Below, one piece after another: positions 30,601 through 45,600 of a stretch of DNA of 64,000 nt (the stretch's first letter is position 1; the number at the start of each line of letters is the position of its first letter). The translations under genes were made by a program, and so were the position numbers. The stretch spans positions 1,123,501-1,187,500 of the forward strand of contig NC_080698.1 of NCBI RefSeq assembly GCF_030445035.2. Reading direction: 5' to 3'. Source of the stretch: Dasypus novemcinctus. Lineage: Eukaryota; Chordata; Mammalia; Cingulata; Dasypodidae. The notes under the pieces are model-generated. The model was not told the DNA's origin and did no database searches. It saw only the letters and a list, made by a program, of their open reading frames with translations.

Positions 30601-33600
30601 CCCAATTGAGGGGACTTAGCAGCCTTTACAAAAATCAACTGGCCGGGAAGTGGCTGTGGCTCCATCAGTTTGGCTCCCGTCTACCACATGGGAGGCCCTG
30701 GGTTCGCATCCTGGTGCCTCCTGGTGAAGGCAGGCTCGCTCACGCCGCGGAGTGCCGCTGGCCCGTAAGCGCTGTGGGGTGCCCTCTGGCCCCCAAGCGC
30801 CGCGGAGAGCTGACTCAGCATGGTGATGCAACAAAAAAGGGAGACAAGCAAAAACACAGAAAAGCACCCAGGGAATGGACACAGAGACCAGAAAACAAGC
30901 AAGTTGCAAAGGTGGGGGGTGTAAAGAAAAAATAAAATAAAGACACAGAAGAAGACATAGCAAATGGACACAGAGAGTAGACAGCAAGCAAAAAACCACG
31001 AGGGGGTGGGATAAAAAATTAAAAAAAAAAAAATCAGTTGGCCATGGATACGAGGCTCCATTACTTACTCTCAATTAGATGTCGTTGGTATATATATCTT
31101 TGTGCTGATACCATGCCGTTTTGACTGCTGTAGCTTTGTTACATGTTTTAAAGTCAGGAAGTGAGTCCTCCAATGCTGTTCTTCTGTTTAAGATGTTTTT
31201 GGCTGTTTGGGGTCTCTTACCCTTCCAAATAAATTTGATAATTGGCTTTTTCATTTCTGCAAAGTAGGCTGTTGGAATTTTGATTGGAATTGTGTTGAAT
31301 CTGTAAATAATTTTGGGTAGAGTTGATATCTTAACAATACTTAGTCTTCCAACCCGTAAGCATGGAATGTCCTTCCATTATTTAGATCTTTGATTTCTTT
31401 TGGCAATAATTTACATCCTTGTTTAAATTTATCCCTAGATACTTGAGTCTTTTAGTTGCTATTACAAATGAAATTTCTATTTTTATTTCCTCCTCAGCTT
31501 GCTCAATGTATAGAAACACTGCTGATTTTTGTCTGTTGCTTTTGTACCCCTGCTCCCCACACGTTTTGCTAAACTCATTTATTAGCTCTAGTAGCTTTGT
31601 TGTTGATTTTTCAGGACTTTTCTGTATATAGGATCAGGTCATCTGCAAATAGGGAAAGTTGTACTTCTACTTTTCCAGTTTCGATGCCTTTTAGTTCTTT
31701 TTCTTGTCTCTGCTCTGGCTAGAACTTCTGGCACCGTGTTGAGTAACAGCAGGGGCAGTGAGCATCCTTGTCTTGTCCAGATCTTAGAGGGAAGGCTTTC
31801 ACTGTTTCCAGAGTGAAGTGATGTCAGCTGTGGGCTTCTTATACCTGCTCTTTATCATGTCGAGGGTGTTTCCTTCTCCTCCTATTTTTCTATTTTATCA
31901 AGAAAGGATGCTGAAATTTGTCAAATGCCTTTTCTACATCAATTGAGATGATATGTGGTTTTATTCCCTTCATTTTGTTGATGTGTTGTATTACATTAAT
32001 TGATTTTCTTGTGTGGGGTCCATGCTTGCATACCTGGGATACACCACTTGGTCAAGGTGTATACTTTTTTTTTTAGGTGGTAGTTGGGATCAAACCTGGG
32101 GCCCTCATACATGGGAAGCAGGTGCTCAACCACTAGAGCTATATCCACTCCCTGTATAATTCTTTTAATGTGTTGTTGGATTTGATTTGCCAGTATTTTG
32201 TAGAGGATTTTTACTTCAATATTTATAAGAGAAATTGGTCTGTAAATTTATTTTCTTATAGTGTCTTTATCTAGCTTTGGTATGAGAGTGATATTGGCCT
32301 CATAGAATGACTTACATAGTTTTCCCTTCCTTCTCTTCAGTGTTTTTGGAAGAGTTGCAGCAAGATTTGTGTTATTCTTCTTGGAATGATTGGTAGAATT
32401 CCCCTACGAAGCCATCTGGTTCTGGGCTTTTCTTTGTTTGGAGGTTTTTTGATGACTGATTTATTTTCTTTACTTGTAATTGGACTTTTGAGGCCTTATA
32501 TTTCTTCTAGAGTCATTGTAGTTTGTTTCTAGGAATTTGTCCATTTCATCTAGATTGTACAATTTGTTGACATATGGCTGTTCATAGTATCCTCTTACAA
32601 TCCCTTTCGTTTCTGTGGGTTCAGAAGCGTTATCCCCCCTCTCGTTTTCTATTTTACTTACTTACATCTTCTCTTTCTCTCTCTCTCTCTTAAGGTTTAT
32701 CAATTTTTCCTTGAGCCTTCAAGGAAACAACTTTTGGTTTTACTGCTCTCTTGTTTATTTATTCTCTGTTTATGTCTGTTCTAACCTCTGTTATTTCTTT
32801 CCTTCTGCATGCGTTGGGTTTGGTTTGCTGGTCTTTTTCTAGTTCCTCCCATGTTGCAGTTAGTTCTTTGATTGAAGCACTTTTTTTTTTAATTGTTAAG
32901 CATTTAGTGCTATAAATTTCCCTCTCAGCACTGCCTTCTTCGCATCCCGTAAGTTCTCATATGCTGTGCTCTCGTCTCCATTCATCCCAGGCTATTGACT
33001 GATTGCTCTTGTCGTTCTTCTTTGACCCACTGGTTGTTTAAGAATGAGTTATGTAACTTCCGTATATCTGTTGATTTTCCTGTTCTTTGCCTGTTATTTA
33101 TTTCCAGCTTCATTCCATTGGGGTCAGACAAGATGCCTTGTATAATTTCAATATTTTAAAATTCACTGATACTTGTTTTGTGACCCAGCATGAGGTCTGT
33201 CATGGAGAATGATCCATGTGCACCTGAGTAGAATGTGCGTCCTGCTGTTTTGGGGTGCAGTGTTCTGCATGTGTCTGCTAGGCCTAGTTCATTTATTTTA
33301 TTCAGGTTCACTAGTTGCTTATTGCTCTTCTGTCGAGACGTGCATCTGTAGGTGAGGGAGGTGTGTTGATGTCTCCAGCCATTACTGTGAGGGTGACCAT
33401 TTCTCCGTGAGTTTTGCCAGTGGTTGCCTCGTGTGCTTTCAGACCTGTGGTTAGGTGGATAAATATGCATGATTGTTATCTGTACTTGATGGGTTGCCCC
33501 TTTTATTAAGTTATAGTCTCTTTTTTTTTTATCTCTTGTAACAGCCTTTGTCTTAAAGTCTATTTTGTCTGTATTAGTATATCTATCCCACCTCTTTTTT

Positions 33601-36600
33601 GGATCATCTTTTTCTGTCCTTTCACTTTCAATCTGTTTGTTTTTGAGTCTTAGTGAGTGTCTTGTAAACAACTTATTGTTGGATTTTTATTCATTCTGCC
33701 AGTCTGTGTCTTTTGTTTGGGAAGTTTAATCCATTAACATTCAGCGTAAATACTATAACAGCAGTTTTATTTCAGCTACTTTGTCCTTTGGTTTTTATAT
33801 GCCGTACCTTTTTTGCCCTCTTTTCCTTTATTGCAGCCCCCCCACTTTCTATATAGTTGATCTTTTGTGATGTATCTGATTGATCCCTTTGTCATTTTTG
33901 TTTTCCATATATTTTTTTATTTTTTTAAAGATTTCTTTATTTATTTTCCCACCCCCGTTGTTTTATGCTCGCTGTCGCCCTCTATCTGCTCATCTTCTTT
34001 TTCGGAGGCAGGGGGAACAGCCCAGCATCTCCCAGGTGGGAGGGAGGTGCCCAGTAGCTTGAGCCACTTCCACTCCCCATGCGCTTTAAAAATATTTTCT
34101 TTGTGGTTACTCTGGGGTTTGTGTTATATAACCTATGTCTGTAACCGACTAATTTGGAAAGATACCGACTTTGTTTCAGTAGCAATCACTTTCTCTGTGT
34201 CTCCACCTCCCTGCTTCCCCTCTTTATGTTGTATTTGTTTCTCATTTCCTCTCTATACTTTACATGTCTGTTATCAGGAAATATGACTTTTTCCCTTCAA
34301 TTGTATCCTGACTATTGTAGGAATTAAAGAGTGGAGTTATATATTGAGGATGCTGTAGTGTTGGGTTTTGCGTTTATCCTTTTACTTAGCTTTACTAAAG
34401 ACTTTCACTTCTTCCAACTGCTCCAAGCCACTCTCCTGTCTTTTCCTTTTCACCTGAAGAACTTCCCTTAATAATTCTTGTAGGGGAGGTCTTTCGTTGG
34501 TGAATTCTCTCTGTTTCTGCTTATCTGTGAATGTTTTAAACTTTCCATCATTTTTGAAGGACAGTTTTGCTGGACAGAGAGTTTTTGGCTGGCAGTTTTC
34601 CTCTTCGAGTACCTTCAATATATCATACCACTTCTTGCTTCCATGGTTACTGATGAGAAATTGGTACTTAATCTTTTTTTTTTGAAGATTTATTTTTATT
34701 TCTTCTTGCCCCCCTCGTTATTTGCACTCGCAGTCTGCTCTCTGTTCATTGTGTGCTCGTCTTCTTTTTAGGAGGCACCAGGAACGAAACCCAATACCAG
34801 TGGTTTGAGCCACCTCCGCTCCTTCTCATTGTGTCTCTTTGTTGCGTCATTATGTGGCATCAGTTTGTGGTGCCAGCCTGTCACATCAGCTCACTGTCTT
34901 GATCATCTTTAGGAGACACCATGAACTGAACCCGGGACCTCCCATGTGGTAGGCAGGTGCCCAACTACTCGAGCCACATTCGCTTCCCTCCTTAGTCTTA
35001 TTGAGGATCCGGGGTATTTGATGAGTCACTTTTCTTTTGCTACTTTCAAAATTCTCTCTTTACCTTTGACTTTTGACATTCTGATTAGTATGTGTCTTGG
35101 TGTAGGTCTGTTAGAGTTTATTCTGTGTGGAGTACATTGCGTTTCTTGGGCATGTAAATTTTTGTCTTTCATAACATTTGGGAAATTTTCAACCATTATT
35201 TCCTCAAATATTCTTTCTACTCCCTTTCCCTTCTCTTCTCCTTCTGGGACACCCATGACGCATATGTTTGTACGCTGCATGCTGCCATTCAAATCCCAGA
35301 GACCCTATTCAATTTTTTCTGTTCTTCCTCTGTCTCTTCTTCTGACTGTATGATTTGAATGGTCTTGTCTTCTAGTTTGCCAGTTCTTTCCTGTGTCTAT
35401 TCAAATCTACTGCTGTATGTATTTTTAATCTCCATTATGTGCCTTTCATCTCCATAATTTTTATTTCTTTTTGAACTTTCGAATTCTTTATGTTCACACA
35501 TTTTCTTTTTTTATTTCACTAAAAATTTTTAAGTATTTAATTCATACTTGAACATAATAAACAATAAATGTATGGTAGAAGTTGTGAACTTACAAAACAA
35601 ACATAGATAACATCATACAAGGTTCCCATACATCACCCTATCACTAACACCTTGTATTATTGTGGAACATGTATTACAAATTATGGAAGAATCATTTCAA
35701 ATATGACTACTAACTATAACCAGAATCTTACATGTGCTGTATTTTTTCCCCAATCCACCTGATTATCAACATCCTGTATTAGTATTATATATTTGTTATT
35801 GTTCATGAAAGAATGCTCTCTCATTTTGTCTGTTAACCTCAGTCTGTCTTCCAGTGTTGTACACCCAATGCCTCCTACAGTCCATTCAAAGTGTTCACTC
35901 AGTAGCTCTTATTTTCATCACAGAGTTGGGCTGTCTTCACCTCTGACAACTTTAGAATGTTTTTATTACTCCAAAAGGAAAAATCCCATACTCTCTTCTA
36001 CCCCCTTATTGTTGTCTCTTAGAATAGATATAATATCTTCTTTGCCATAATTGTAATGTTACTGTTAACTATCATCCATAAGTTACATTAGTTGTAATTT
36101 TTCCCCGAATCACCATATTCTCAACTTTTTATAAAAGAACATTCTTATATTTATACTGTTAACCACAATCTTCATCCACCACTGAAATCACTGTTATACA
36201 TACCATAGAGTTTCCTCTAACTTCCTTTCAATTGTCATTGATGTCCCTAGACTACCCCTTTCAGCCCCAGTCACATTTATAAATCATCAGTGTTTGTTAT
36301 ACTTGCTGCCACGTGTTCCACACTTTTACAATAAACCTTATTAATACTTATACTTACACTAAGCATCAACTCCCTTTCTCAATCCACGTTCTGTCTCCTA
36401 GTAACCTGTACTCCAGAGTTTACCTCCATGAGTTTATTCATCATATTTAGGTCATGTTAGTGAGACCGTGCAATATTACTCATTTTGTGTCTGGCTTATT
36501 TCACTCGACATAATATCCTCAAGGTTCATACATGTCGTCATATGCTTTACAACTTCATCTTCCTACAGCTGAATAGTATTCCATTGCATGCATATGCCAC

Positions 36601-39600
36601 ATTTTGTTTGTCCACTCATTGGTTGATGGGCACTGGGGTTGTTTCCATATTTTAGCAGTTGTGAATAATGCTGCTGTGCACATTGGTGTGCAGATGTCAG
36701 GTTGTGTCCTTGCTTTCAGTTTTTCTCAACAAATTCCTAGTAGCAGGATTGTTGGATCATATATAGTTCATATATAGTTCTATATTCAGCTTCTCGAGGT
36801 ACTGCCGAATTGTCTTCTGCAGAGGCTGCACCTTTAATTAGGAAAATTAAGAGTTGTCCTAATTCTTCACATCTTCTCTAGCACTTGTAGTGTTCTGTTT
36901 TAAAATACTGGCCATTCTATAAAATGTGAAATATCTTACTGTAATTTAGACCTGTATTTCCCTAATAGCTAGTGATGTTGAACATTTTTTTCCTGTGCTT
37001 TTTGGCCATTTGTATTTCTTCTTCGGAGAAAAGTCTATTAACGTCCTTTGCCCATTTTTTAATGGGGTTGCTTATCTTTTTATCATTGAGTTGTATGACC
37101 TCTTTGTATAACATGGAAATCAAACCCTTATTGAATATGTGGTTTTGAAACATTTTCTCCCATTGAGTAGGCTGCCATTTTACTTTCTTGACAAAGTCTT
37201 TTGAAGAACAAAAGTGTTTACTTTTGAGGAGGTCCCATTTATCTGTTTTTTCTTTCATTGTTCATGCTTTGGGTATAAGGTTTATACCTTACACCGCTTA
37301 TGACAAGATCTTTAAGGTGTTTGTTTTCCTACATTTTCTTCTAGGAGTTCTATGGCTGTAGCTTTTATATTTAGGTCCTGGATCCTTTTTTTTCTTTTTT
37401 AGCTTAAAACATTAATATAATGTGCAGAATTCCCATATCTCCACCAACTTAGATTGTTGTGGAACATTTTTTACAGATAATGAAAGAACTCTGTCACTCA
37501 TTTTGTTTTAGTTTTTGTGTGAGGAGTAAGGTAGGGATCCTCTTTCTTTTGGATGTGGATATCCAAAACCAGCACCGTTTGTTGAATAGACTCTTCTGGT
37601 CTGGCTGGGTGGGTTTGACTGACATGTCAAAAATCACTTGATCATAGATGTGAGGGTATATTTCTGATAACCGAGAAATACGCTGTGGTCAGGGTGTGTG
37701 TCTTTATGCCAGGGCCGTGCTGTTTTTACCACCGTAGTTAAGTAAAATGCTTTAATGTCAGGAAGGGAGAGTCCTCCAACTTTTTTCTTTTTAAAGACAT
37801 TTTTAATGTATACATTAAAGTATACAGTTTGGTTAGATATATTGTAAGTATACACTTGTGACTCTATCTCCATAATCAAGAGAAGCAAATATTTCTATCA
37901 CTCTGAAAACTTTTCTCATGTTATAATCCGTCCCTTCCTCCAACCCCATCTCCAGGCAGCTACAGGTATATGAAATGTCTCTATAGGTTATACTGCATTT
38001 TCTAGAATTTTATATAGAATAATGCCATACAATATTATAATGTATGGCTTATTTTTCCACTTGGCATAATGGTTTTGAGATTTGGCCATGTTTTGTGCAT
38101 TGATAAAACAATCCTTTTATTGCTGAGTAGTATTCCATTGTATAGATATACCACATTTTCTTTATCTGTTCACATTTGTTGGACATTTGGGTTGTTTCAC
38201 TTTTGGGTTATTCCAAATAAAGCTGCTATGAACATTCATATACAAATCTTTGGACATGCATTTCTGTTTCTCTTGGGTAAATACCAAGGAGTGGAATGAC
38301 TACTTCATATTGTAGGTGTATGTTTAACTTTTAAGAAACTGTCAATTTTTTTCCAGAGTATTGGCACCTTTTACATTCCCACCAAGAGCATATGAGAGAA
38401 TTCCAGGTGTTTCACATCCATGCCAACGCTTGGTATAGTTACTTTTAAATACTTGACTCGTCTAAATGGGTGTGCAGGTTGAGCACATTGTGGGTTAATT
38501 TGCAGTTCCCAGAAGACTAGTAAGATCCACTGTCTTTTATTGTGTTTATTGGACATCTATTTTTCTTCTTTTTCTAAGTGTCTTTTCATATCCTTTGCCT
38601 AATTTTTTGATTGGATTGTTTGTTTTCTTATTATTGAGTTGTAAGTGTTCTTTGTATGTTCTGAATGTAAGTCCTTTGTCTGATGTATGTTAGAAGTATT
38701 TTCTCCCTATCTTTGACTTACCTTTTTCATTTTCTTAATGTGTTCCAAAAGCAAACGTTTTACATTTTGAGGAATTTATCGATTTTTTCCTTTTATGGCA
38801 TGTGGGGTTTTTGGTTCTATCTAAGGAACTTTTGCAATCATGAGGTTGCAAAGATGGCCTCTTGTTTTTTTCTGGTTTGAACCCAGATTATTATGAGAGG
38901 GTGCAATTCTGATATTCTCATCAAGTTTCCATAACAAACACATTTTTCATGTTTTTTATTTATTTTATTTTATTTTTTTAAAAGATTTATTTATTTATTT
39001 CTCTCCCCTTTCCCCCCACCACCTCACCCCAGTTGTCTGTTCTCTGTCTATTTGCTGCGTCGTCTTCTTTGTCTGCTTCTCTTGTCAGCAGCACAGGAAT
39101 CTGTGTTTCTTTTTGTTGGGTCATCTTGCTGCATCAGCTCTCCGTGTGGGCGGCACCATTCCTGGGTAGGCTGCACTTTGTTTCACGCTGGGCGGCTCTC
39201 CTTACGGGGCACACTCCTTGCGCGTGGGGCTCCCCTATATGGGGGTCACCCCTGCATGGCAGGGCTCTTCTTGCACGCATCAGCACTGCACATGGGCCAG
39301 CTCCACACGGGCCAAGGAGGCCCGGAGTTTGAACCGTGGACCTCCCATGTGGTAGGTGGACACCCTAACCACTGGGCCAAGTGCGCTTCCCGTGTTTTTT
39401 AATCTAATAGTAAAAGTAACTTCAATTGTTAAATCTTTTGAGAACCCCCAAGTAAATTCCTTGTAGATGGATTTGGGGGTAAAATGACATACTGGAAATT
39501 TACTTAAAATGCTATAGTGGGGAAGCTGATGCGGCTCAAGCAATTGGGTTCCTGCCTACCACATGGGACTGGGTTCAGTTCCTGGTGCCTCCTGAAAAAG

Positions 39601-42600
39601 ACAAGACAGTGAGCTGATGTGATGGGCTTGCACAGCGAGCTGACACAACAAGAGGCATAGGGAGGACAGCATAATGAGAGATACAACAAAGCAGGGAGCG
39701 GAGGCGGCTCGGCGATTAGGCGCCTTCCTCCCATGGGTTCCGTTCCCAGCACCTCCTAAAAGAGGAAGACGAGCACACAACAAACAGACGCAGTGAGTGC
39801 AAACAGCAAGATGGGGGCGAAGTAAAATCTTTAAAAAAATTCTATAGTAAAGTCCAGCAATTAAAAAAAGAAAGAAAAGAGTTAAATGAAGCAATATAGC
39901 AAGATATTGGTGACTTTTGAATCTGGGAGATGGTGAGAGGGGGTTATACTTTTCTTTTTAAAAGGCATGTGATAAGATGCCCTCTGGAGGGCTTGGGGAC
40001 TCGGCTGTGCCACTGTTGCCACCAGCCCGGAGAGGGGGGCTCATCCCCTCAGACATCCTGCTGATTCTGTATCTCAGATCAAAGCCGTTTGCTGGGCTTT
40101 GTCCAAAGTAGAAGACGTTAACTGCACACAGAGGAGAGGACTGGATGGAATATTTTTGTTTTCCTCATAGATCACGTTGCTCTACGGCACCCCCGCACAG
40201 GTTCTGTGATGATTGAAGCAATGTCCGAGGTCTTCAAACAGTGTGGCACAAAGTGGCACATTGCCGACTTTTTCACCAAGGTAAGTAAATTCAAGTGAGC
40301 TTGTGCTCCCGTCATTCCAAGGCTAATGCATTTCCTGAGAAGATCTACTTTATCCATGAAACCCTGAGAGTTGCCAGAAAGCCTCATGGAAACATGAGCT
40401 GATGATTCGTTGTTTGAAGGGCCGTGGCCAAGAGAAAGTTCAGGTAGTGGCTGGTGGTGAGGGTAGCGCAGCACTGAATGAGGTGAGGGGTTGAGGTGGG
40501 AAAGCTTGTGGTGTATGTGTGTTTCCTCAGTTAAAAAGAGAGTGCCTAAAGAGCTAGAGGCAGTGACAATTAAATGCATTACTTGATCCTGGACTGTCTC
40601 TAATGGAGGAGAAAAAGCCTCAGTAGGTCATTACTGGGACGTGATAAAACTGGAAAAGAGTCTATAAACTGTCTACTAATGAAGTTTAATTTCTTGAACT
40701 TGATAACTGCACTTAGGATGGTTATATGAGAGAGCATCCTTGTTCTTAGGAAATGCCCGTGGGTATATTATGTGTTCAAGGAACATGATGTATACAGCCT
40801 ATTCTCAAATGATTATAAAATGGAAAGAAACAAAGATAGGTAGAATGAAAGACAGGAACACCAGGTGTAGTAAAATGTTAAACTTGGTGGATCTGGGTAT
40901 CTGGTAGGGTGGGGTGGGGAGTTGGAGTTCTCTTATGGGTTTTGTATTATCTTTCCAACTGCCTTCTTAAAATTTATTTGTCTTTATTTTTTAATGTCAC
41001 ATTCAAAAAATATGAGGTCCCCATATACCCCCCACCCCCCTCACCCCACTCCCCACACAGCAGCAACCTCCTCCATCACCATGGCACATTCATCGCACTT
41101 GGTGAATACGTCTCTGAGCACTGCTGCCCCACATGGTCAATGGTCCACATTACAGTTTACACTCTCCCCCAGTCCACCCAGGGGGCCATGGCAGGACATA
41201 CACTGTCTTTTAGTTTAAGAAGAAAAAGGAAGGAAAACATAGTGGCAGTTGCTATTGTTGATAAATGGATTGGGTATGAGGTGGACTCTCAGGTCTGTTG
41301 CTGGCGGCAGCTCTGTGCCGCCTCACCTCCCCAGGCCGCGCGGGGTCATGGAGGACCAGCACTGCCTGTCCAGCTCGGAGCCTCTGGTGAACGTGCACCG
41401 GACGATGAGTAGCCAAGAGTTGCAACAGATTTATAACGACTTGTAGTTTGGAGACTCTTTGGATTACAGTGGTTTATCATATTGAGATAGAAGAGTAATT
41501 TCCCTCTTAACCTGGGAGTTTTATACTTGAGAGAGCTAATTAGAAAAGGGTTTAGTTGAGGTCAGTAACCGCAGTGCTAACAGTCATCACGTGGTTCGCT
41601 CTGTGCCAGTGCCTGTTCTCTGCACTTACTGAGAGTGATCCATGGAACCCACTATTGGAGATGGGTGGACACTCAGGCCCAGAGCTGGTCAGCAGGGAAG
41701 GGTGGATTCCGGCCCAGGCACAGCAGGTCTGGAGTTCGCGGTCTAACCACTCGGCTGCAGTTATCTTCACCTCCCCACCTTGTGGTGATTGCTTTTGTTT
41801 CTTTTTTTAAAAAAGATTTAATGTTAATACTTTGCATATGATACCAGTCTTAAAAACTCTTCCGGGGAACGGATGTGGCTCAAGCAGCTGAGCTCCTGCT
41901 TCCTACATGGGAGGTCCCAGGTTCAGTTCCCAGTGCCTCCTGAAAAAACAGAAAGGAAAAAAAAAGAAAGCAAAATGAAAAAACCAACTCAGGGGCGCTG
42001 ATGTGGCTCAGTGGCTGAGCGCCAGCTTCCCACATACGAGGTCCGGGTTCAGTCCCTGGCCCCAGCGCCTAAACAGAACAAAACAAACTCTTCCACCTCA
42101 TTTGAGGTGAGCTCTTTGGAGGGAAATCTTAAAAGGGAAGAAACTAGAAGCTATTTTTGACAGTCATTTCAACCATATTTACCAATATCTTTTATTGCTC
42201 AGTTTCTTTAAGAAAATGGTTTCTTGTCAACTTTGCAGGAATATGTAATAAAGACAGATTTAATCAACATGTAAATATAAATCCATTTTAGCTAACACCA
42301 AAAAATTGTTTTACCGATCATTGTTCATTAATAAGTCTTTAACGAATACTCTTCATTAAAATTTTTTTTAAATTAGAGCAGTTGTAGGTTTAGAAAAATC
42401 ATGCAAAAAGTACACAGTTCTCATTTACTACCTCTGCCCCACATACACACACGTTTTCCCTATTATTAACATTATGCGTTAGTGTGGTACCTTTGTTACA
42501 ATTGATGGAACAATATTATTATATTTATATTAACTGTAGTCTATCATTTACTATAGGTTTCACTCTTTTATATAGTTATATGGAATTTCAATTTTAATTT

Positions 42601-45600
42601 TGGTAGCAATTTCCCATTTTAACTACATTCAAATATACAATTCAATGGTGCTAATTATATTCACAACATTGTACTACCATCTTGACCACCCCAAACAGAA
42701 ACTCTATACCAATTTTTAAAAATTTTTCTTTAGAAACTATACCAATTAAATGTTAACTCCCCACTCCCCGCACCTACCCTGACCCCTGGCAACCTGTATT
42801 CTAATTTCTGACTCTATGAATTTGCTTATTCTCATATCAGTGAGATCATACAATATTTGTCCTTTTGTGAATGACATTTTATTCAACATGTCTTCAAGGT
42901 TTATCCATGGTTGTAGAATGCGTCAGAGCTCATTCCTTTTTTACACTGAATAATATTCCATTGTATGCAAACACCACTTTTTGTTTACTCATTCACCTGT
43001 CGATGGACACTTGGGCTGCTTCCACCTTTTGCCTAGCACTGCCGTGAACATGTGTGCACAGGTGCTTACATGAGGTGTGTCCTAGGAATGGAATTGCTAA
43101 GTCCTATGGTAATTCTGTATTTTCTGAAGAATTACCAGACTCTTTTACATAGCAACTGAACCATTCCCTTCAAGAGTGTATGAGGGTTCCAGTATCTCCA
43201 CATTCTTACCAGCATTTGTTTTCCTTTTTTAAAGATATAGTAGCCATCCTGGTGGCTGCGAGGCGGCATATCGTTGTGGTTTTAACGGGCGTCTCCCTAA
43301 CCGCTTATGTTGTTGAGCGTCTTTTCATGTGCTTACTGGACCTTTTTTTTCTTCTTTAGAAAAAGATCTATTCATGTCCTTTGCCCTTTTTTTTCTTTTT
43401 TTCCCCCATTGTTGTGTCTGTCTTTAGGTCAGTACCATGCTGTTTTTACCACCTTAGGTAGGTATTATGATGTAAAATCTGGAGATGAGGGTTCACACTT
43501 TTCCTTTTATGATGTTTCTGGCTATTTAGGACTCCTTATCCTTCCAAATAAATTTAATGGTCGTGTTTTCAATTTTTTCTTTAATGCTGGTGGAATTTTT
43601 ATCGGGATTGCATTAAATCTATATATCAATTTGAGTAGAATTGACATCTTAATGGTATTTAGTCTTCCAGTCCTTGAGCATGGAATGTTCTTCTAGTTAT
43701 TTAGTGCTTTTTTTATTTGTTTTAACATTGAGTTACAGTTTTCTGAATACAAGTACATTACATCATTGGTTAAGTTTATTCCTATTTGAATTTTATTATT
43801 TGTCATATTTTATTTTCACCACTCTTTTGACACTTGTAGTTGCTTTTATTGATATACTCTTCATTTCTGGACTCTCTTCTAGGCTCCTTTCTCCTCTCTT
43901 TTCTTTTCAGACTCTGGGACACCCTTTAGTATTTCCTGAAAATCTGGTCTCTTGCTTAGAAATTCTCTCAGTTTCTGTTTATCTGTGAATAATCTAATTT
44001 TGCCTCATTTTTGAAAGACAGTCTTGCTTGATATAGGAATCTTGACTGTAAGTTTTTCTTTGTAGTATCTTAAATATATTTGACCACTGTGTTCTTGCCT
44101 CCATGGTTTCTGGTGAGGAATCAGCACTTAATCTTACTGGGTATCCCTTACACGTTATGCATTGCTTTTCTCTTGCTGCTCTCAGAATTCTCTCTCTTTG
44201 TCTTTGGCATTTGACATTCTGATGAGTATGTGTCTCAGAGTTGGTCTATTTGGATTTTTTCAGATAGGAGTATGTTGTGCTTCTTGACAGGGATATCTGT
44301 CTTCAGTAGGATTGGGAAGTTTTCTACCAGTATTTTTTCAAATATTCCTTCTGCCCCTTTTCCCTTCTCTTCTCCTTCTGGGACACCATAACACGTATGT
44401 TTGCACACTTTTTGCTGTCATTTAGTTCCCTGAGACCTCGTTAATTTTTTCCATTCTTTTCTTTATCTGTATGTTCACTTTCAGAGGCCATTTCTTCAAG
44501 CTCACCAATCCTTTCTTCTGCTTCCTCAAATCTGCTATTTTATGATTCCAGTGTTTTTAAAATTTCTTTTATCATACCTTTCATTCCCATAAGATCTGCT
44601 ATTTTTCTATGTATGCTTTTAAATTCTTCTTTGTGCTCATCTAGTGTCTTCTTAATACCCTTAATCTCTTTAGCCATCTCATTGAATTTATTAAGGAGAT
44701 TTGTTTGAACATCTATGATTAGTTGTCTCAACTCCTTTATGTCATCTGGAGGTTATCTTGTTCCTTTAACTGGGCCATAGCTTCCTGTTTCTTGCTGTGG
44801 GTTATAATTTTTTGTTGGTGTATGGCATCTGGCTGACTAGAGTATTTATTCTAGGTGCTGTTTTTCTGTTTCGTTTAGGGCTTCCTGCCCTTTCTCCCTT
44901 GCTGGTTGTGCAGTAGGAGCCATGGATGTAGTTGGTGCTATAAGCTGTGGGGGCTCAAGCTGCCCTCCTTGCCCCAGGGACCAATGAAGGTTCTCCCAAC
45001 TTTCTCCTTTGCCAGGGGTAGGGACAGAGTCACAGCTGTGTGGAATAATCCAAGTCATGAAGGCCTAGGCTGTAATTGCCCAGAGAGACTGATGAAGCTT
45101 CATGCCCCTTTCTCCCCTGCCTAGGGCAGGGATGGAGCTGCAGGGGTGGGCAGCAATCTGTGCAGTGCAGGTCCTAAGAGGACCACAGTTGCCCTGGTAG
45201 ACTTCTGATTTTCAGTCTGTGCCAGCCAAAGTTTCCTGCAGTTGCCTGAATAGGCTGGTGCAGGGCTCCTCAGCCTCCTCCCTGCCAGAGGCGGGGCTGA
45301 AGCCTAGGCAGGCTGCAGGCTGCGTGAAAGAAGCTGTCAGCCCGACTTCCCCTCAGGCTGGGGTGGCATCAGAATGGTGGCTACTGGCCTCTTTCTGACT
45401 TGGGCTGGTTCTCACCCCAGCTGTTCCCACGGTTATCCCTTAACCAGCCAAGCCTCCCAATCAGTAGCTGAAATCAGCAGCCAACCGTCTCCTCCTCCCC
45501 TGTTTCTGGGAAATGGAGCTTCCAATTCCTGTCACAGAGCAGCTCCTGGGGCAGCTCATGCCACCAGAGTAGGACAATCACCGGCCTACACAGCTTGGCC

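Larger units (their letters stand above)
30205..35500 (-). mobile_element. Nearly full L1 LINE, reverse, degraded
   Basis: On the - strand it runs from ORF1 ([17 protein letters not shown] and the RNA-binding part [16 protein letters not shown]) through the ORF2 endonuclease ([18 protein letters not shown]) and reverse transcriptase to the 3' end. Stops and frameshifts are frequent. It is interrupted by SINEs at 30640, 32070, 33925 and 34682. It makes up half of caspase intron 5. Confidence 0.88.
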
